A model generated the notes under the pieces. That model was not told where the DNA came from. It saw nothing but the letters and a program-made list of their open reading frames with translations, and made no database searches. A DNA stretch of 37,206 bases. Source: JBEIVB01 sp040374085 (GTDB lineage Bacteria > Bacteroidota > Bacteroidia > UBA4408). Position numbers and translations under genes: made by a program. The stretch is from contig JBEIVB010000014.1 of assembly GCA_040374085.1 (NCBI GenBank), positions 1 through 37,206 of the forward strand. The letters are read 5' to 3'. This document shows positions 25,262 through 33,611 of the stretch, piece by piece. Position 1 is the first letter of the stretch. Each line of letters starts with the position of its first letter.

Positions 25262-25696
25262 TTATTCAGATTCCGGAAACCAGGGTGTGCCTGTGCGGAA
25301 AACGGTTCCTTTAAAAGAGGCTACCAGAGCCTTTGTATGGGTGTTTCGGACGTCTACCTGGTAGAGTCCTAAGTTTTTGGAGCGATTCACCTCTGTTGCT
25401 GAGGCTTCCAGCACATCGCCGACTTTACAGGGTCTGAGGTGGGAAATGGATGTTTCTACGGAAACGCACTGGGTACCGTGGCTGTTGGCAGCAAAGGCAA
25501 GGGCGCTGTCTGCCATGGCATAGGCAATGCCGCCGTGCACGATGGAGAAACCATTGAGCATTTCGGGGCGCACCGAGAGGGAAAGCGTGCATGTGCCGGG
25601 CCCCACGTGCAAACACGTAATCCCCAGCCACTGACTGAATGGGTCGTGATCGAGCATCTGGTGAAGTACCCGGTCCGCTAAGGGTTTCTCATCCAT
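25262..25696 (-). CDS. paaI: PaaI-like hotdog thioesterase
   Basis: A 144-residue single hotdog-fold acyl-CoA thioesterase. The key segment MLNGFSIVHGGIAYAMADSALAFA contains the HGG helix start and catalytic aspartate. SISHLRPCKVGDVLEASA and DVRNTHTKALVASFKGTVFR are the usual following strands. PaaI hydrolyses ring-hydroxylated phenylacetyl-CoA dead-end products and rescues CoA. I start at the ATG at 25696 rather than 18 bases upstream, because CACCTTTG lies four bases before it, inside the longer form. It is the first gene of a three-gene unit (paaI, thiolase, paaY-like). Confidence 0.87.
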   Translation of the reverse strand: MDEKPLADRVLHQMLDHDPFSQWLGITCLHVGPGTCTLSLSVRPEMLNGFSIVHGGIAYAMADSALAFAANSHGTQCVSVETSISHLRPCKVGDVLEASATEVNRSKNLGLYQVDVRNTHTKALVASFKGTVFRTGTPWFPESE

Positions 25697-25700
25697 GCCC

Positions 25701-25708
25701 CAAAGGTG
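25701..25708 (-). promoter_or_regulatory. -7 box CACCTTTG, 4 bases before paaI
   Basis: One mismatch to TAnnTTTG at the first base. It is four bases before the ATG at 25696 and would make the three-gene mRNA leaderless. No -33 TTG is seen. Confidence 0.48.
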
Positions 25709-25769
25709 CAACATTCTTGGAAAGGCGCGTTAATTATCGTTAACCCAAGTGGCACTCGAACGAGCAACT

Positions 25770-25777
25770 TATTTTTG
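25770..25777 (+). promoter_or_regulatory. -7 box TATTTTTG, 4 bases before the histidine kinase GTG
   Basis: Exact TAnnTTTG match, followed by CCTC and then GTGAAAAAA. The spacing equals that at the porin and the holin-like gene, which supports GTG at 25782 as the start. Confidence 0.6.
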
Positions 25778-25781
25778 CCTC

Positions 25782-27413
25782 GTGAAAAAATTAACGTTCC
25801 GGTGGACCGTGGTCCTCATCAGCGTGGTCATTATTGGCCTTATTGCCATTCAGGGATACTGGATCAACAATGCCCTGGAGGTAAATCGGGAGCGGTTTGA
25901 AAGCTCGGTAAATGAAGCTCTTCACCAGGTTGTTCTGAAGCTCGAGAAAAAGGCCACTGCAGCCCGCATTACGCGCAGGTTAAACATGCGCAAACAGCAT
26001 TTTCGCGTGGATCCTCAGGTGGGTGGAATGCCCGGCACCTCTTTGCAACCGGGCGATCACTTTGTGACCGATAATAGGGGTAAGCGCATCCGACTCAACG
26101 TAATGGAAGAGATTACCACCGATTCCAGTGGCGTAGTTACCACGAGCACCTGCGAGAAGTCGTTCTCCGGAGAGGACGATCCTACCGGAATCGAGATCGG
26201 TACTGCTGCCGAGGACTACGGCAGAAAATTTTTTGGCAAAAGTCTCCTCGACTCCACGAATGCCAGCATCGAGTGGTTTGCACGCAGAAAAGAATTTGTA
26301 AACAATGTGTTCGATGAGTTGGTGAGCATCAACATCTACAACGACTACCTCAACAAACTGGATACCCTGCAGATCGATTCCCTCCTCAATTCCGAATTAT
26401 CGGAACGGAACCTCCGCGTTCAACATCGCTTTGGAATCATGAATTGCAGCCAGGATCAGTTTGTGTTTCCTGTAAGTGCCGACCTGCAGCAGGCCCTGAG
26501 AGATTCCAAATTCAAGATAGGGCTTAGTCCCAGCAATGCCTTTGTTAAGGCAAATGTACTGGCCGTTTATTTTCCGCATGAAGATCGCTATTTGTGGCGC
26601 TCCATGTGGTGGATGTTGGCTTGCTCGGGTACCGTGATCATCATCATCATTGGTGTTTTCTTTTATACATTCAATACTATAATTGAACAGAAAAGGTTGT
26701 CGGAGATGAAGAACAACTTCATCAACAACATGACCCACGAACTGAAGACTCCTATTTCTACTATTTCTTTGGCTTGTGAAGTATTGGTAGATCCATCCAT
26801 TCAGAAAACGGAGCAGCGCGTTTCGAAGTATGTGGGTATGATTCGGGATGAGAATAAGCGGTTGGGGGGGCTGGTAGAACAGGTGCTTCAAACCGCATTG
26901 TTGGATAAGGGGAAACTCAAACTGAAGGTCGAAAGAATCGATTTACACGATTTGATTCGTCAGGTCTTGGAAACTATGCGTCTTCAGATGGAAGCGCGTC
27001 AAACGCAGTTGGTATTGCACCTCAATGCACATCCTTCTCAACTCACGGCAGATCCTGTTCATTTGGGAAATGTTGTCCAAAACCTCTTCGATAATGCACT
27101 CAAATACACGGAAGGGCAGCCGCATTTGGTTTTGGATACTTACATCGAAGTAAACCATTTGGTATTATCGATTCAGGACAATGGAATCGGCATCAGCCGG
27201 GAAAATCAGCGCAGGGTTTTCGACAATTTGTTTCGGGTGCCAACCGGCAACGTGCACAACGTAAAAGGGTTTGGACTTGGATTGAGTTACGTAAAAGCCA
27301 TTGTTGAAAAGCATGGCGGAAGGGTTGCCCTCGAGAGTGAATTGGGCAAGGGCAGCACATTTAAGATTTATTTACCTTTTGAAGGCCCCGAGGCATCTCC
27401 GGAGAATGCTTGA
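25782..27413 (+). CDS. Sensor histidine kinase
   Basis: A 543-residue inner-membrane sensor kinase. TM helix 1 is about residues 7-28 (WTVVLISVVIIGLIAIQGYW) and TM2 about 277-300 (GTVIIIIIGVFFYTF). They enclose a periplasmic sensor region of some 245 residues that I cannot assign to a named domain. The HisKA motif NNMTHELKTPIST carries the phosphorylated H319. The ATPase domain has the N box NLFDNALKYTE, the G1 box DNGIGIS and the G2 box GFGLGLSYVKAIVEKHGG. The GTG start gives MKKLTFRW, a normal cytoplasmic N terminus. The response regulator gene follows 27 bases downstream. The pair resembles Bacteroidota RprX/RprY, but the signal is unknown. Confidence 0.92.
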   Translation: MKKLTFRWTVVLISVVIIGLIAIQGYWINNALEVNRERFESSVNEALHQVVLKLEKKATAARITRRLNMRKQHFRVDPQVGGMPGTSLQPGDHFVTDNRGKRIRLNVMEEITTDSSGVVTTSTCEKSFSGEDDPTGIEIGTAAEDYGRKFFGKSLLDSTNASIEWFARRKEFVNNVFDELVSINIYNDYLNKLDTLQIDSLLNSELSERNLRVQHRFGIMNCSQDQFVFPVSADLQQALRDSKFKIGLSPSNAFVKANVLAVYFPHEDRYLWRSMWWMLACSGTVIIIIIGVFFYTFNTIIEQKRLSEMKNNFINNMTHELKTPISTISLACEVLVDPSIQKTEQRVSKYVGMIRDENKRLGGLVEQVLQTALLDKGKLKLKVERIDLHDLIRQVLETMRLQMEARQTQLVLHLNAHPSQLTADPVHLGNVVQNLFDNALKYTEGQPHLVLDTYIEVNHLVLSIQDNGIGISRENQRRVFDNLFRVPTGNVHNVKGFGLGLSYVKAIVEKHGGRVALESELGKGSTFKIYLPFEGPEASPENA

Positions 27414-27418
27414 TTGCC

Positions 27419-27426
27419 TAATTTTG
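27419..27426 (+). promoter_or_regulatory. -7 box TAATTTTG before the response regulator
   Basis: Exact TAnnTTTG match, 14 bases before the ATG. It may give the regulator its own transcript besides read-through from the kinase gene. A second look-alike (ATAGTTTG) lies four bases before the ATG. Confidence 0.45.
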
Positions 27427-27440
27427 TCATAGTTTGAATT

Positions 27441-28139
27441 ATGGAAAAGCAGCGCATACAATTGCTCTTGGTGGAGGATGACCACAACCTAGGCACCTTA
27501 CTAAAGGAATACCTCGAGGAAAAGGATTATAACGTTACCCTTGCGGTGGATGGGAAGGAGGGTTTGAAGCGCTTCAAGCAAAACCTTTACGACATCTGCG
27601 TCTTGGATGTCATGATGCCCAACATGGATGGGTTTACCCTAGCCAAAGAAATTAGGCTCCTAAACAAAGATGTTCCTCTTGTCTTTCTAACGGCCAAGAC
27701 GATGAAAGAAGATGCCATTGAGGGATTCAATGCAGGTGCAGATGATTACATCAACAAGCCATTCAGCACTGAGGAGTTGCTGCTCCGTTTAAAAGCTATT
27801 TTACGCAGAACCTCTACAAAGAGTCTTCAGAATACCGAGCTCAACAACTTCGATATTGGTCGCTATCACTTTGATTTCAATCACCAGGTGCTCACTTTGG
27901 ATGGCAATCAAGCCAAGCTCACTACGCGCGAAGCCCAGCTTTTAAAGCTCTTCTGCTTGCATATGAACGATGTCCTCGATCGCAATTTTGCACTGAAGAC
28001 CATTTGGCACGATGATAACTATTTCAATGGTAGAAGCATGGATGTGTACATCACCAAGCTCCGTAAGTACCTTAAAGACGATCCCCAGATCGAGATCATC
28101 AACGTGCACGGCAAGGGCTTCAAGCTCTTGGTGGGGTAG
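27441..28139 (+). CDS. OmpR/PhoB-family response regulator
   Basis: A 232-residue DNA-binding regulator. The receiver domain has the acidic pair in VEDDHN, the phosphorylated D56 in VLDVMMP, T84 in FLTAK and K106 in INKPF. The C-terminal winged helix (about 135-232) contains LTTREAQLLKLFCLH, the recognition helix near GRSMDVYITKLRKYLKDD and the beta-wing INVHGKGFKLL. It is the partner of the preceding kinase. Targets are unknown; look-alikes such as RprY regulate stress and membrane genes. Confidence 0.95.
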   Translation: MEKQRIQLLLVEDDHNLGTLLKEYLEEKDYNVTLAVDGKEGLKRFKQNLYDICVLDVMMPNMDGFTLAKEIRLLNKDVPLVFLTAKTMKEDAIEGFNAGADDYINKPFSTEELLLRLKAILRRTSTKSLQNTELNNFDIGRYHFDFNHQVLTLDGNQAKLTTREAQLLKLFCLHMNDVLDRNFALKTIWHDDNYFNGRSMDVYITKLRKYLKDDPQIEIINVHGKGFKLLVG

Positions 28140-28167
28140 GGTAACCGAAGTGTTGGGTCGGAATGCT

Positions 28168-28175
28168 TAGATTTG
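28168..28175 (+). promoter_or_regulatory. -7 box TAGATTTG before ychF
   Basis: Exact TAnnTTTG match in the 55-base gap after the response regulator. The leader would be about 15 bases. No -33 TTG at standard spacing. Confidence 0.5.
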
Positions 28176-28194
28176 CGCCCCAATAATCTGTTGC

Positions 28195-29295
28195 ATGGCT
28201 CTGAAATGTGGAATTGTAGGCTTGCCAAATGTGGGCAAATCCACCCTGTTTAATTGTTTATCGAACGCAAAGGCCCAGGCGGCCAATTTTCCTTTTTGTA
28301 CCATAGAGCCCAATGTGGGAGTAACAACCGTCCCCGACCAGCGCTTAGCCGAGTTGGAGCGCTTGGTTAATCCCGAACGCGTTGTGCCCACCACCGTTGA
28401 GATTGTGGATATAGCCGGACTGGTGAAAGGCGCCAGCAAGGGCGAGGGCTTGGGCAACAAGTTTTTAGCCAACATCCGCGAAACCAATGCCATTCTGCAT
28501 GTGTTGCGTTGCTTCGAAGACAACAACATTGTGCACGTTGATGGAAGTGTAAACCCCATCCGTGATAAGGAGACCATCGATTTTGAGCTCATTCTCAAAG
28601 ACCTGGAGAGCATTGAGAAAAAGATGCAGCGGTACGAGAAGATTGCCAAGGTGGGTGCAGACAAAGACGCCAAGAAATGCTACGACACCTTGGTGGCGTA
28701 CAAGCAACACCTTGAGTTGGGCAAGCCGGCTCGCACTGCGCCAGTTGCAGTTGAGGATCAGAAGCACATCGAGGATATTTTTCTGCTTACGGCAAAGCCG
28801 GTTCTTTATGTGTGCAACGTAGGCGCCGATGCTGTGCTTACGGGCAATGCCCATGTAGACGCAGTGCGTGATGCGGTTAAAGAGGAAAACGCCGAGGTTA
28901 TGGTGATTACTGCTGCCATGGAGGCCGAAATTGCAGCCATGGAAAGTTATGATGACCGGAAATTATTTTTGGAAGATCTCGGCCTCGATGAGCCGGGGGT
29001 TAACAAACTGATTAAAGCCGCCTACCGTCTGCTGAATTTGCAAACCTATTTCACCGCCGGTGTTAAAGAAGTACGCGCCTGGACCATAACCCAGGGCATG
29101 ACTGCACCCCAAGCCGCGGGTGTAATCCACACCGATTTCGAAAAAGGCTTCATCAAAGCCGAAGTCATACATTACGAGCATTACCTCCAATTCGGTTCTG
29201 AGTCCGCTTGCCGAGAGAATGGAAAATTGTCTATAGAGGGAAAAGAGTATGTGGTGCAGGATGGCGATGTGATGCATTTCCGATTTAACGTTTAG
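28195..29295 (+). CDS. ychF: Redox-regulated ATPase/GTPase YchF (OBG-like)
   Basis: A 366-residue P-loop protein of the universal YchF/OLA1 family, which binds ribosomes and prefers ATP. The Walker A motif is GLPNVGKST (about 9-17), then FPFCTIEPNVG (switch I), DIAGLVKGASKGEGLGNKFL (switch II) and CNVGAD in place of the usual NKxD, as expected for the family. The C-terminal TGS domain starts near LQTYFTAGVKEVRAWTI and ends GDVMHFRFNV. Length is normal. It is probably a single-gene unit. Confidence 0.97.
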   Translation: MALKCGIVGLPNVGKSTLFNCLSNAKAQAANFPFCTIEPNVGVTTVPDQRLAELERLVNPERVVPTTVEIVDIAGLVKGASKGEGLGNKFLANIRETNAILHVLRCFEDNNIVHVDGSVNPIRDKETIDFELILKDLESIEKKMQRYEKIAKVGADKDAKKCYDTLVAYKQHLELGKPARTAPVAVEDQKHIEDIFLLTAKPVLYVCNVGADAVLTGNAHVDAVRDAVKEENAEVMVITAAMEAEIAAMESYDDRKLFLEDLGLDEPGVNKLIKAAYRLLNLQTYFTAGVKEVRAWTITQGMTAPQAAGVIHTDFEKGFIKAEVIHYEHYLQFGSESACRENGKLSIEGKEYVVQDGDVMHFRFNV

Positions 29296-29374
29296 GTTAC
29301 ATTGGCTTTACCTTGTTAACCATTCCTTAAATCAAGGTTAAAATAGCGTGTTCATTTGGGTAAACTGGCCGAAA

Positions 29375-29382
29375 TACTTTTG
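29375..29382 (+). promoter_or_regulatory. -7 box TACTTTTG before the surface-protein operon
   Basis: Exact TAnnTTTG match with TTTG at 29355-29358 upstream (16 bases between, slightly short). The leader to the ATG at 29402 would be about 15 bases. It would drive the four genes from 29402 to 35690. Confidence 0.55.
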
Positions 29383-29401
29383 GCACAAACCCAGTTGGAA
29401 C

Positions 29402-30505
29402 ATGAAAACATCTCTACGCTTGCTTGCCGGCCTTTTGGCTCTTGCGTCTGCATCATCTGCTCAAAACGGTCTCGAAGCCATCATCGTTGAGCGCTACTAC
29501 ATAGCCGAACCAAACGATACCCTGGCCAATGCAACCGGAGGAAACCTTGCCTTGGGTTCTGTAACCTACAGGGTGTATGCAGACATGCGTCCGAATTATA
29601 AATTTCAGGCTGCGTACGGCATCCCCGGTCATGAGTTGCGTTTGGCAACCACCACGCGCTTCTTCAACAATGAGGATCGCGGTGCTGTTAATCCCACCTA
29701 TACCAAGCCCCAAACCCGTTTGAATACCGTAATGCTCGATTCGTGGCTTTCGGTAGGGGCTGGGTGCAACGGCTTTTTTGCCGTGCAAAAGAGCAGCGAT
29801 AACGGGCAAAGCACTACCGTAAACAATAACACGCCTCCACTGCTTCAGGGCAACAATCCGCTTGCCGGAATTCCTTTGTCCCAGGAAGATGGCCTTTTAC
29901 AGGTTGCTGCTGCACCCCAGCAAGTTACCATGGTGGGCATTGGCACCGAAGCCGCCATTTTTGGCAACAGCAACATCACCACCGATACCGGTCAGGTGTT
30001 TACAACCTTTAACGGAAGTTGGGCGGCCTTGAATGGTGCAACCGGACCTGATTCAGCATCCAATGTGGTGTGCATTGGTCAGTTTACCACAAACGGTACA
30101 TTTTCATTTGAGTTGAATCTTCAATTGGGCGTGCCCGGTGGAGGAGTAGAGAATTATGTTGCCTCCAATCCTGTTGGCAACGAGATTCTGTTCGCCAACT
30201 GTATTTATAACTCAGGTGTGTTAACGCCCATCATCGATAAGCCAGTGGGCAAGCAATGGATTCATGTGTATCCAAATCCTGCAAAGGACTTGCTTACGGT
30301 TGAGTTGAGCCAAGCCACCTCGAGCAATGTCAGCAGCAGCATCCAAATCATTTCAGTGGATGGCTCTGTGGTTATGGAAACTCCGTTTGCCACCAGCTCA
30401 AACAGGGTTTTCCGCATGCCGATTGAGGGACTTGCACGTGGGCTATACTTTGTGCGTGTGCAATGCGAGGGTTATCAACAGATTCGCAAATTCCTGAAGG
30501 AGTAA
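29402..30505 (+). CDS. T9SS type A sorting-domain protein, paralogue 1
   Basis: A 367-residue secreted protein. The signal peptide (MKTSLRLLAGLLALASASSA) is followed by a Gln-Asn start to the mature protein. Residues about 22-270 form a domain I cannot name; it is also found in the protein at 33612. Shared motifs are TGGNL..GS.TYRV, FFNN, NTVMLDSWLSVG, NNPLAGIP..Q.DGL and IGQFTTNGTFSFELN. The C-terminal 84 residues (from about 284: HVYPNPAKDLLTVEL ... RGLYFVRV) are a T9SS type A sorting domain, so the protein should cross the outer membrane and stay on the surface or be released. An upstream in-frame start at 29348 would precede the promoter and lacks a signal peptide. The TonB receptor gene starts ten bases later. 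Confidence 0.85.
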   Translation: MKTSLRLLAGLLALASASSAQNGLEAIIVERYYIAEPNDTLANATGGNLALGSVTYRVYADMRPNYKFQAAYGIPGHELRLATTTRFFNNEDRGAVNPTYTKPQTRLNTVMLDSWLSVGAGCNGFFAVQKSSDNGQSTTVNNNTPPLLQGNNPLAGIPLSQEDGLLQVAAAPQQVTMVGIGTEAAIFGNSNITTDTGQVFTTFNGSWAALNGATGPDSASNVVCIGQFTTNGTFSFELNLQLGVPGGGVENYVASNPVGNEILFANCIYNSGVLTPIIDKPVGKQWIHVYPNPAKDLLTVELSQATSSNVSSSIQIISVDGSVVMETPFATSSNRVFRMPIEGLARGLYFVRVQCEGYQQIRKFLKE

Positions 30506-30515
30506 CATTTTCTAC

Positions 30516-33500
30516 ATGTTTTGTTTGTTTGAAAGAAGGGTTGCAGGAAGAATCCTGCTGGCCCTTCTTTTTTATATGGGATTCGGTTGGGCAACCAGCG
30601 CTCAAACCAATTCCAAGGCCCACGTTCGAGGTAAGGTGGTAGATGAGCAAGGTGAACCCATCATTGGTGCGGTGGTTTCCGTTCGTGAGGATCTGAAACT
30701 TGCTGTTCCCACCAACCTTGATGGAGATTTTGATTTGGCGCTTCCTTCGGGCAAAACCTATACCCTGTTCGTTCGATTTTTGGGTTATGCAGAAGTTGAA
30801 TTTCTTGTTCCGGCCTTGGCGGAGGGTGCAAGCGTGCAGCAATCCTTTTTTCTGAAGCCGGCCAATAAGGTCATAAAAGAGGTGGTGATTCAGTCTAAAG
30901 CCAACAAAGCCCGCGACGCCTACCTCGACAAGATGAAGAGCAATGCTGCCGTTTCCATTGATTTTATTTCGAACGAAGGCATGAAACGGGTGGGCGATTC
31001 CCATGTAGCCAGCGCAGTAGCTCGTGTTTCGGGTGTTTCCACCAACGGTGGATTTATTACCGTACGCGGAATTGGTGATCGATACGTGCGCACAACGATT
31101 AACGGTTTGCGCATTCCAACCTTGGATCCGTTCACCAACAACCTTCGCCTCGACCTTTTTCCTTCATCGTTGATCGATCACGTGGTGCTCACCAAAACCA
31201 TGGAACCCGAACTACCCGGAGACTGGGCTGGGGCTTACCTTTCCATTCAAACCAAAGAGTTTCCGGAAGCCTTGTCCATAACGGCCGAAACAACTATTGG
31301 TTATAATGCACAAAGCACCCTGACACCGGTTCTATCCTCTCAAAGAAGTTCCACCGATTGGCTCGGCTTTGATCAGGGATTGCGCAACTACGATCATCAA
31401 GCGTTTCGAGAGGTAAACATTAAACCCTCTCCATATCAGCAGTTTGCAGGATTGGGAATGGAAGGATATTTCAATTCTTTTGGCGTGAATTCCCAAACCC
31501 CTTGGAACGAAACGTATTATAAGCTTGGACTGGTTAAATTGGGATTGTTGGCCCCTGCGCAAATGGATAACCAACTGGCGTTCCTTCAAGCTAAAAATCA
31601 GTTCAACCAGCAGGGATTTTTTGAGAAGGCTTTTCGCGAAATCAATGCAGAGGCAGTTCAGCGTAATGGGGCATTTTCAAACAACTGGCAATCCACGCAG
31701 CGTACTCCGTTTTTAAACCTGTCCCAGTCTTTCTCCATTGGGAATCGCATTTTGGTTGCTGGCCGCCCCCTTGGTTTTCTCTTCGGACTTCGCTACGGTT
31801 CCACCTCCTTAAACGATCCCAACTCCACGGCCAGCAGGGCTTTTGTGGATGCCACGGGCACCCCCGGAGTTAGCTCCATGGCTGAGCAAGCGTTTAGTCG
31901 TGAAGTGAACGGATGGAATGCGCTTGCCAGTTTGCATTATGCTTACCATCCAAATCATCAGATAAGCATTTTATATATGCCCAATCAAATGGGAACCAAT
32001 AGCGTAAGAAAGTATCGCGACGATGCCGATAACGAATTTGTGCGCTTTGGCACCGATCAATTCTACGAGCAGCGTTCTCAGCAGGTTGGGCAATTGAAGA
32101 GCAACCATTTTTTTAAACGGTCTGCATTGAAACTCGACGTTACATCAAGTTTCACCTTCGGCAACAGTGAGGCACCCGACTTTAAGAATCTTCAGTATCT
32201 GCAAAACAAAGGGAGCGGGAATTATCAGATTGCAGGCAATTTGGGTGTGAATCGCTTTTTTAGGTATTTGCGCGAGAATATGTGGGATACCCGCATAGAC
32301 TTAGAAAAGAGCATTCCCATTACCTTGGAACGTTCGGTTAAGATAAAAGCGGGGGGGGCTTACCAATTGTTAGACCGAGCCAACCAGCAATATAATTATA
32401 CCATGAACTTTAGCCCTCGGGCCGATCTTACCCTGCCGAACAACGGTGACTTAGCTGCTTTTTTTGATCCCTCGCGTTTGGGTTTTTCCAATGGCTATTT
32501 CAATGCAGAGAAATACGTAACCGTATATCAGTTTTATCAAGAGGATAGACTCCCCTCGAATAACACCATCGGTCGTTCCGATATTCAGTCTTATTACCTT
32601 CAAGCCGATATGTCTTTGCCTTATAACCTAAGGCTTGTTGCCGGAGTTCGCGCAGAGTATGCACAGCTTTTTACCGATGTTTACCGCTATGATTCCATAG
32701 GATATAAAGCGAACGATTTAAGGCGATATTTCCCCAACGATCTGTTTTTGGTGAATCCTGCAGAGTTGAGAACCCTGAATTTCCTGCCAAGTGGCAACCT
32801 TATCTGGAAATTTAAGGATGGGGAAGAAGAGTCTGGCAACCTGCGCGCAAGCTACAGTCAATCGCTTGCTCGGCCCAGTCTTCGTGAGCTTTCTGAAACC
32901 GTTGTGTTCGATTATGAGTTGCGTGCCAACGTTTTCGGCAACAGTGCATTGCTTCCTGTATCCATTCAAAACTTCGATCTGCGCATGGAAAGGACCTTTG
33001 CCAATGGAAACCAAATCTCCATTAGCGGATTCTACAAAGACTTCCGCAATCACATTGAAATGGTGCAATCCATTCAAGGGTATAGCTGGCAGAATGTTGA
33101 GCAGTCTTTCGTGCAGGGCGTGGAGTTGGAGGGAAGGCTGCAGTTGATTAAAGGGCTGGAAGCTCGCGCCAATTTTACTTGGGTAAAGTCCCAAACTTCT
33201 TTTGTTCAAACCAACCTCTTGATTGACGGGGGGCAGAAAACCTATATTCCTATCGATACCGTTAAGCGCAGCATGTTTGGGCAAGCGCCTTATGTATTGA
33301 ATGTATTGTTGAATTATGCCCACGACAGCTTAGGTCTTTCTGCAAGCGTGGCATACAACGTTCAAGGCCCCCGTTTGGTTTTGGTTTCCACCAACGGTGC
33401 TCCCAATATTTACGAGGTGCCCAGGCATTTGATAGACCTTCGCGTCTCTAAGAAGCTCGGAAAGCATTGGACGGTGAGCCTCTTAGCTAAAGATCTGTTG

Positions 33501-33608
33501 AACAGCCCTATACGTCGTGCTTATAAATACCCAGAGGGGTACACGCTTTCGTATGATGTTTTCCGCTTTGGCACCACGTATCAGTTAACCGTAGCCTATC
33601 GATTGTAG
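30516..33608 (+). CDS. TonB-dependent receptor with CarboxypepD_reg-like N-terminal domain
   Basis: A 1030-residue outer-membrane protein. The signal peptide ends near WATSAQ (30). It is followed by a carboxypeptidase-regulatory-like beta-sandwich (about 36-115: VRGKVVDEQGEPIIGAVV ... TYTLFVRFLGYAEVEF), a plug domain (about 140-240, with VSGVSTNGGFITVRGIGDRY and NLRLDLFPSSLIDHVVLTKT) and a 22-strand-type barrel ending TYQLTVAYRL. The plug sequence has the 'GDRYVRTTINGLRIP' form of a distinct Bacteroidota receptor group that is not SusC. No SusD partner is nearby. It lies ten bases after one T9SS protein and three bases before its paralogue. The ligand is unknown; the neighbours suggest cooperation with surface proteins, by inference. 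Confidence 0.92.
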   Translation: MFCLFERRVAGRILLALLFYMGFGWATSAQTNSKAHVRGKVVDEQGEPIIGAVVSVREDLKLAVPTNLDGDFDLALPSGKTYTLFVRFLGYAEVEFLVPALAEGASVQQSFFLKPANKVIKEVVIQSKANKARDAYLDKMKSNAAVSIDFISNEGMKRVGDSHVASAVARVSGVSTNGGFITVRGIGDRYVRTTINGLRIPTLDPFTNNLRLDLFPSSLIDHVVLTKTMEPELPGDWAGAYLSIQTKEFPEALSITAETTIGYNAQSTLTPVLSSQRSSTDWLGFDQGLRNYDHQAFREVNIKPSPYQQFAGLGMEGYFNSFGVNSQTPWNETYYKLGLVKLGLLAPAQMDNQLAFLQAKNQFNQQGFFEKAFREINAEAVQRNGAFSNNWQSTQRTPFLNLSQSFSIGNRILVAGRPLGFLFGLRYGSTSLNDPNSTASRAFVDATGTPGVSSMAEQAFSREVNGWNALASLHYAYHPNHQISILYMPNQMGTNSVRKYRDDADNEFVRFGTDQFYEQRSQQVGQLKSNHFFKRSALKLDVTSSFTFGNSEAPDFKNLQYLQNKGSGNYQIAGNLGVNRFFRYLRENMWDTRIDLEKSIPITLERSVKIKAGGAYQLLDRANQQYNYTMNFSPRADLTLPNNGDLAAFFDPSRLGFSNGYFNAEKYVTVYQFYQEDRLPSNNTIGRSDIQSYYLQADMSLPYNLRLVAGVRAEYAQLFTDVYRYDSIGYKANDLRRYFPNDLFLVNPAELRTLNFLPSGNLIWKFKDGEEESGNLRASYSQSLARPSLRELSETVVFDYELRANVFGNSALLPVSIQNFDLRMERTFANGNQISISGFYKDFRNHIEMVQSIQGYSWQNVEQSFVQGVELEGRLQLIKGLEARANFTWVKSQTSFVQTNLLIDGGQKTYIPIDTVKRSMFGQAPYVLNVLLNYAHDSLGLSASVAYNVQGPRLVLVSTNGAPNIYEVPRHLIDLRVSKKLGKHWTVSLLAKDLLNSPIRRAYKYPEGYTLSYDVFRFGTTYQLTVAYRL

Positions 33609-33611
33609 CGC

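Noticed and set aside
29311..29341. Terminator after ychF (ACCTTG/CAAGGT and TTAACC/GGTTAA pairs)
   Set aside because: The two stems are mutually exclusive, only six bases long with loops of 14-17 bases, and no T tract follows.
29348..29401. Earlier in-frame start for the first T9SS protein
   Set aside because: It would put a non-signal sequence before the signal peptide and it precedes the TACTTTTG box.
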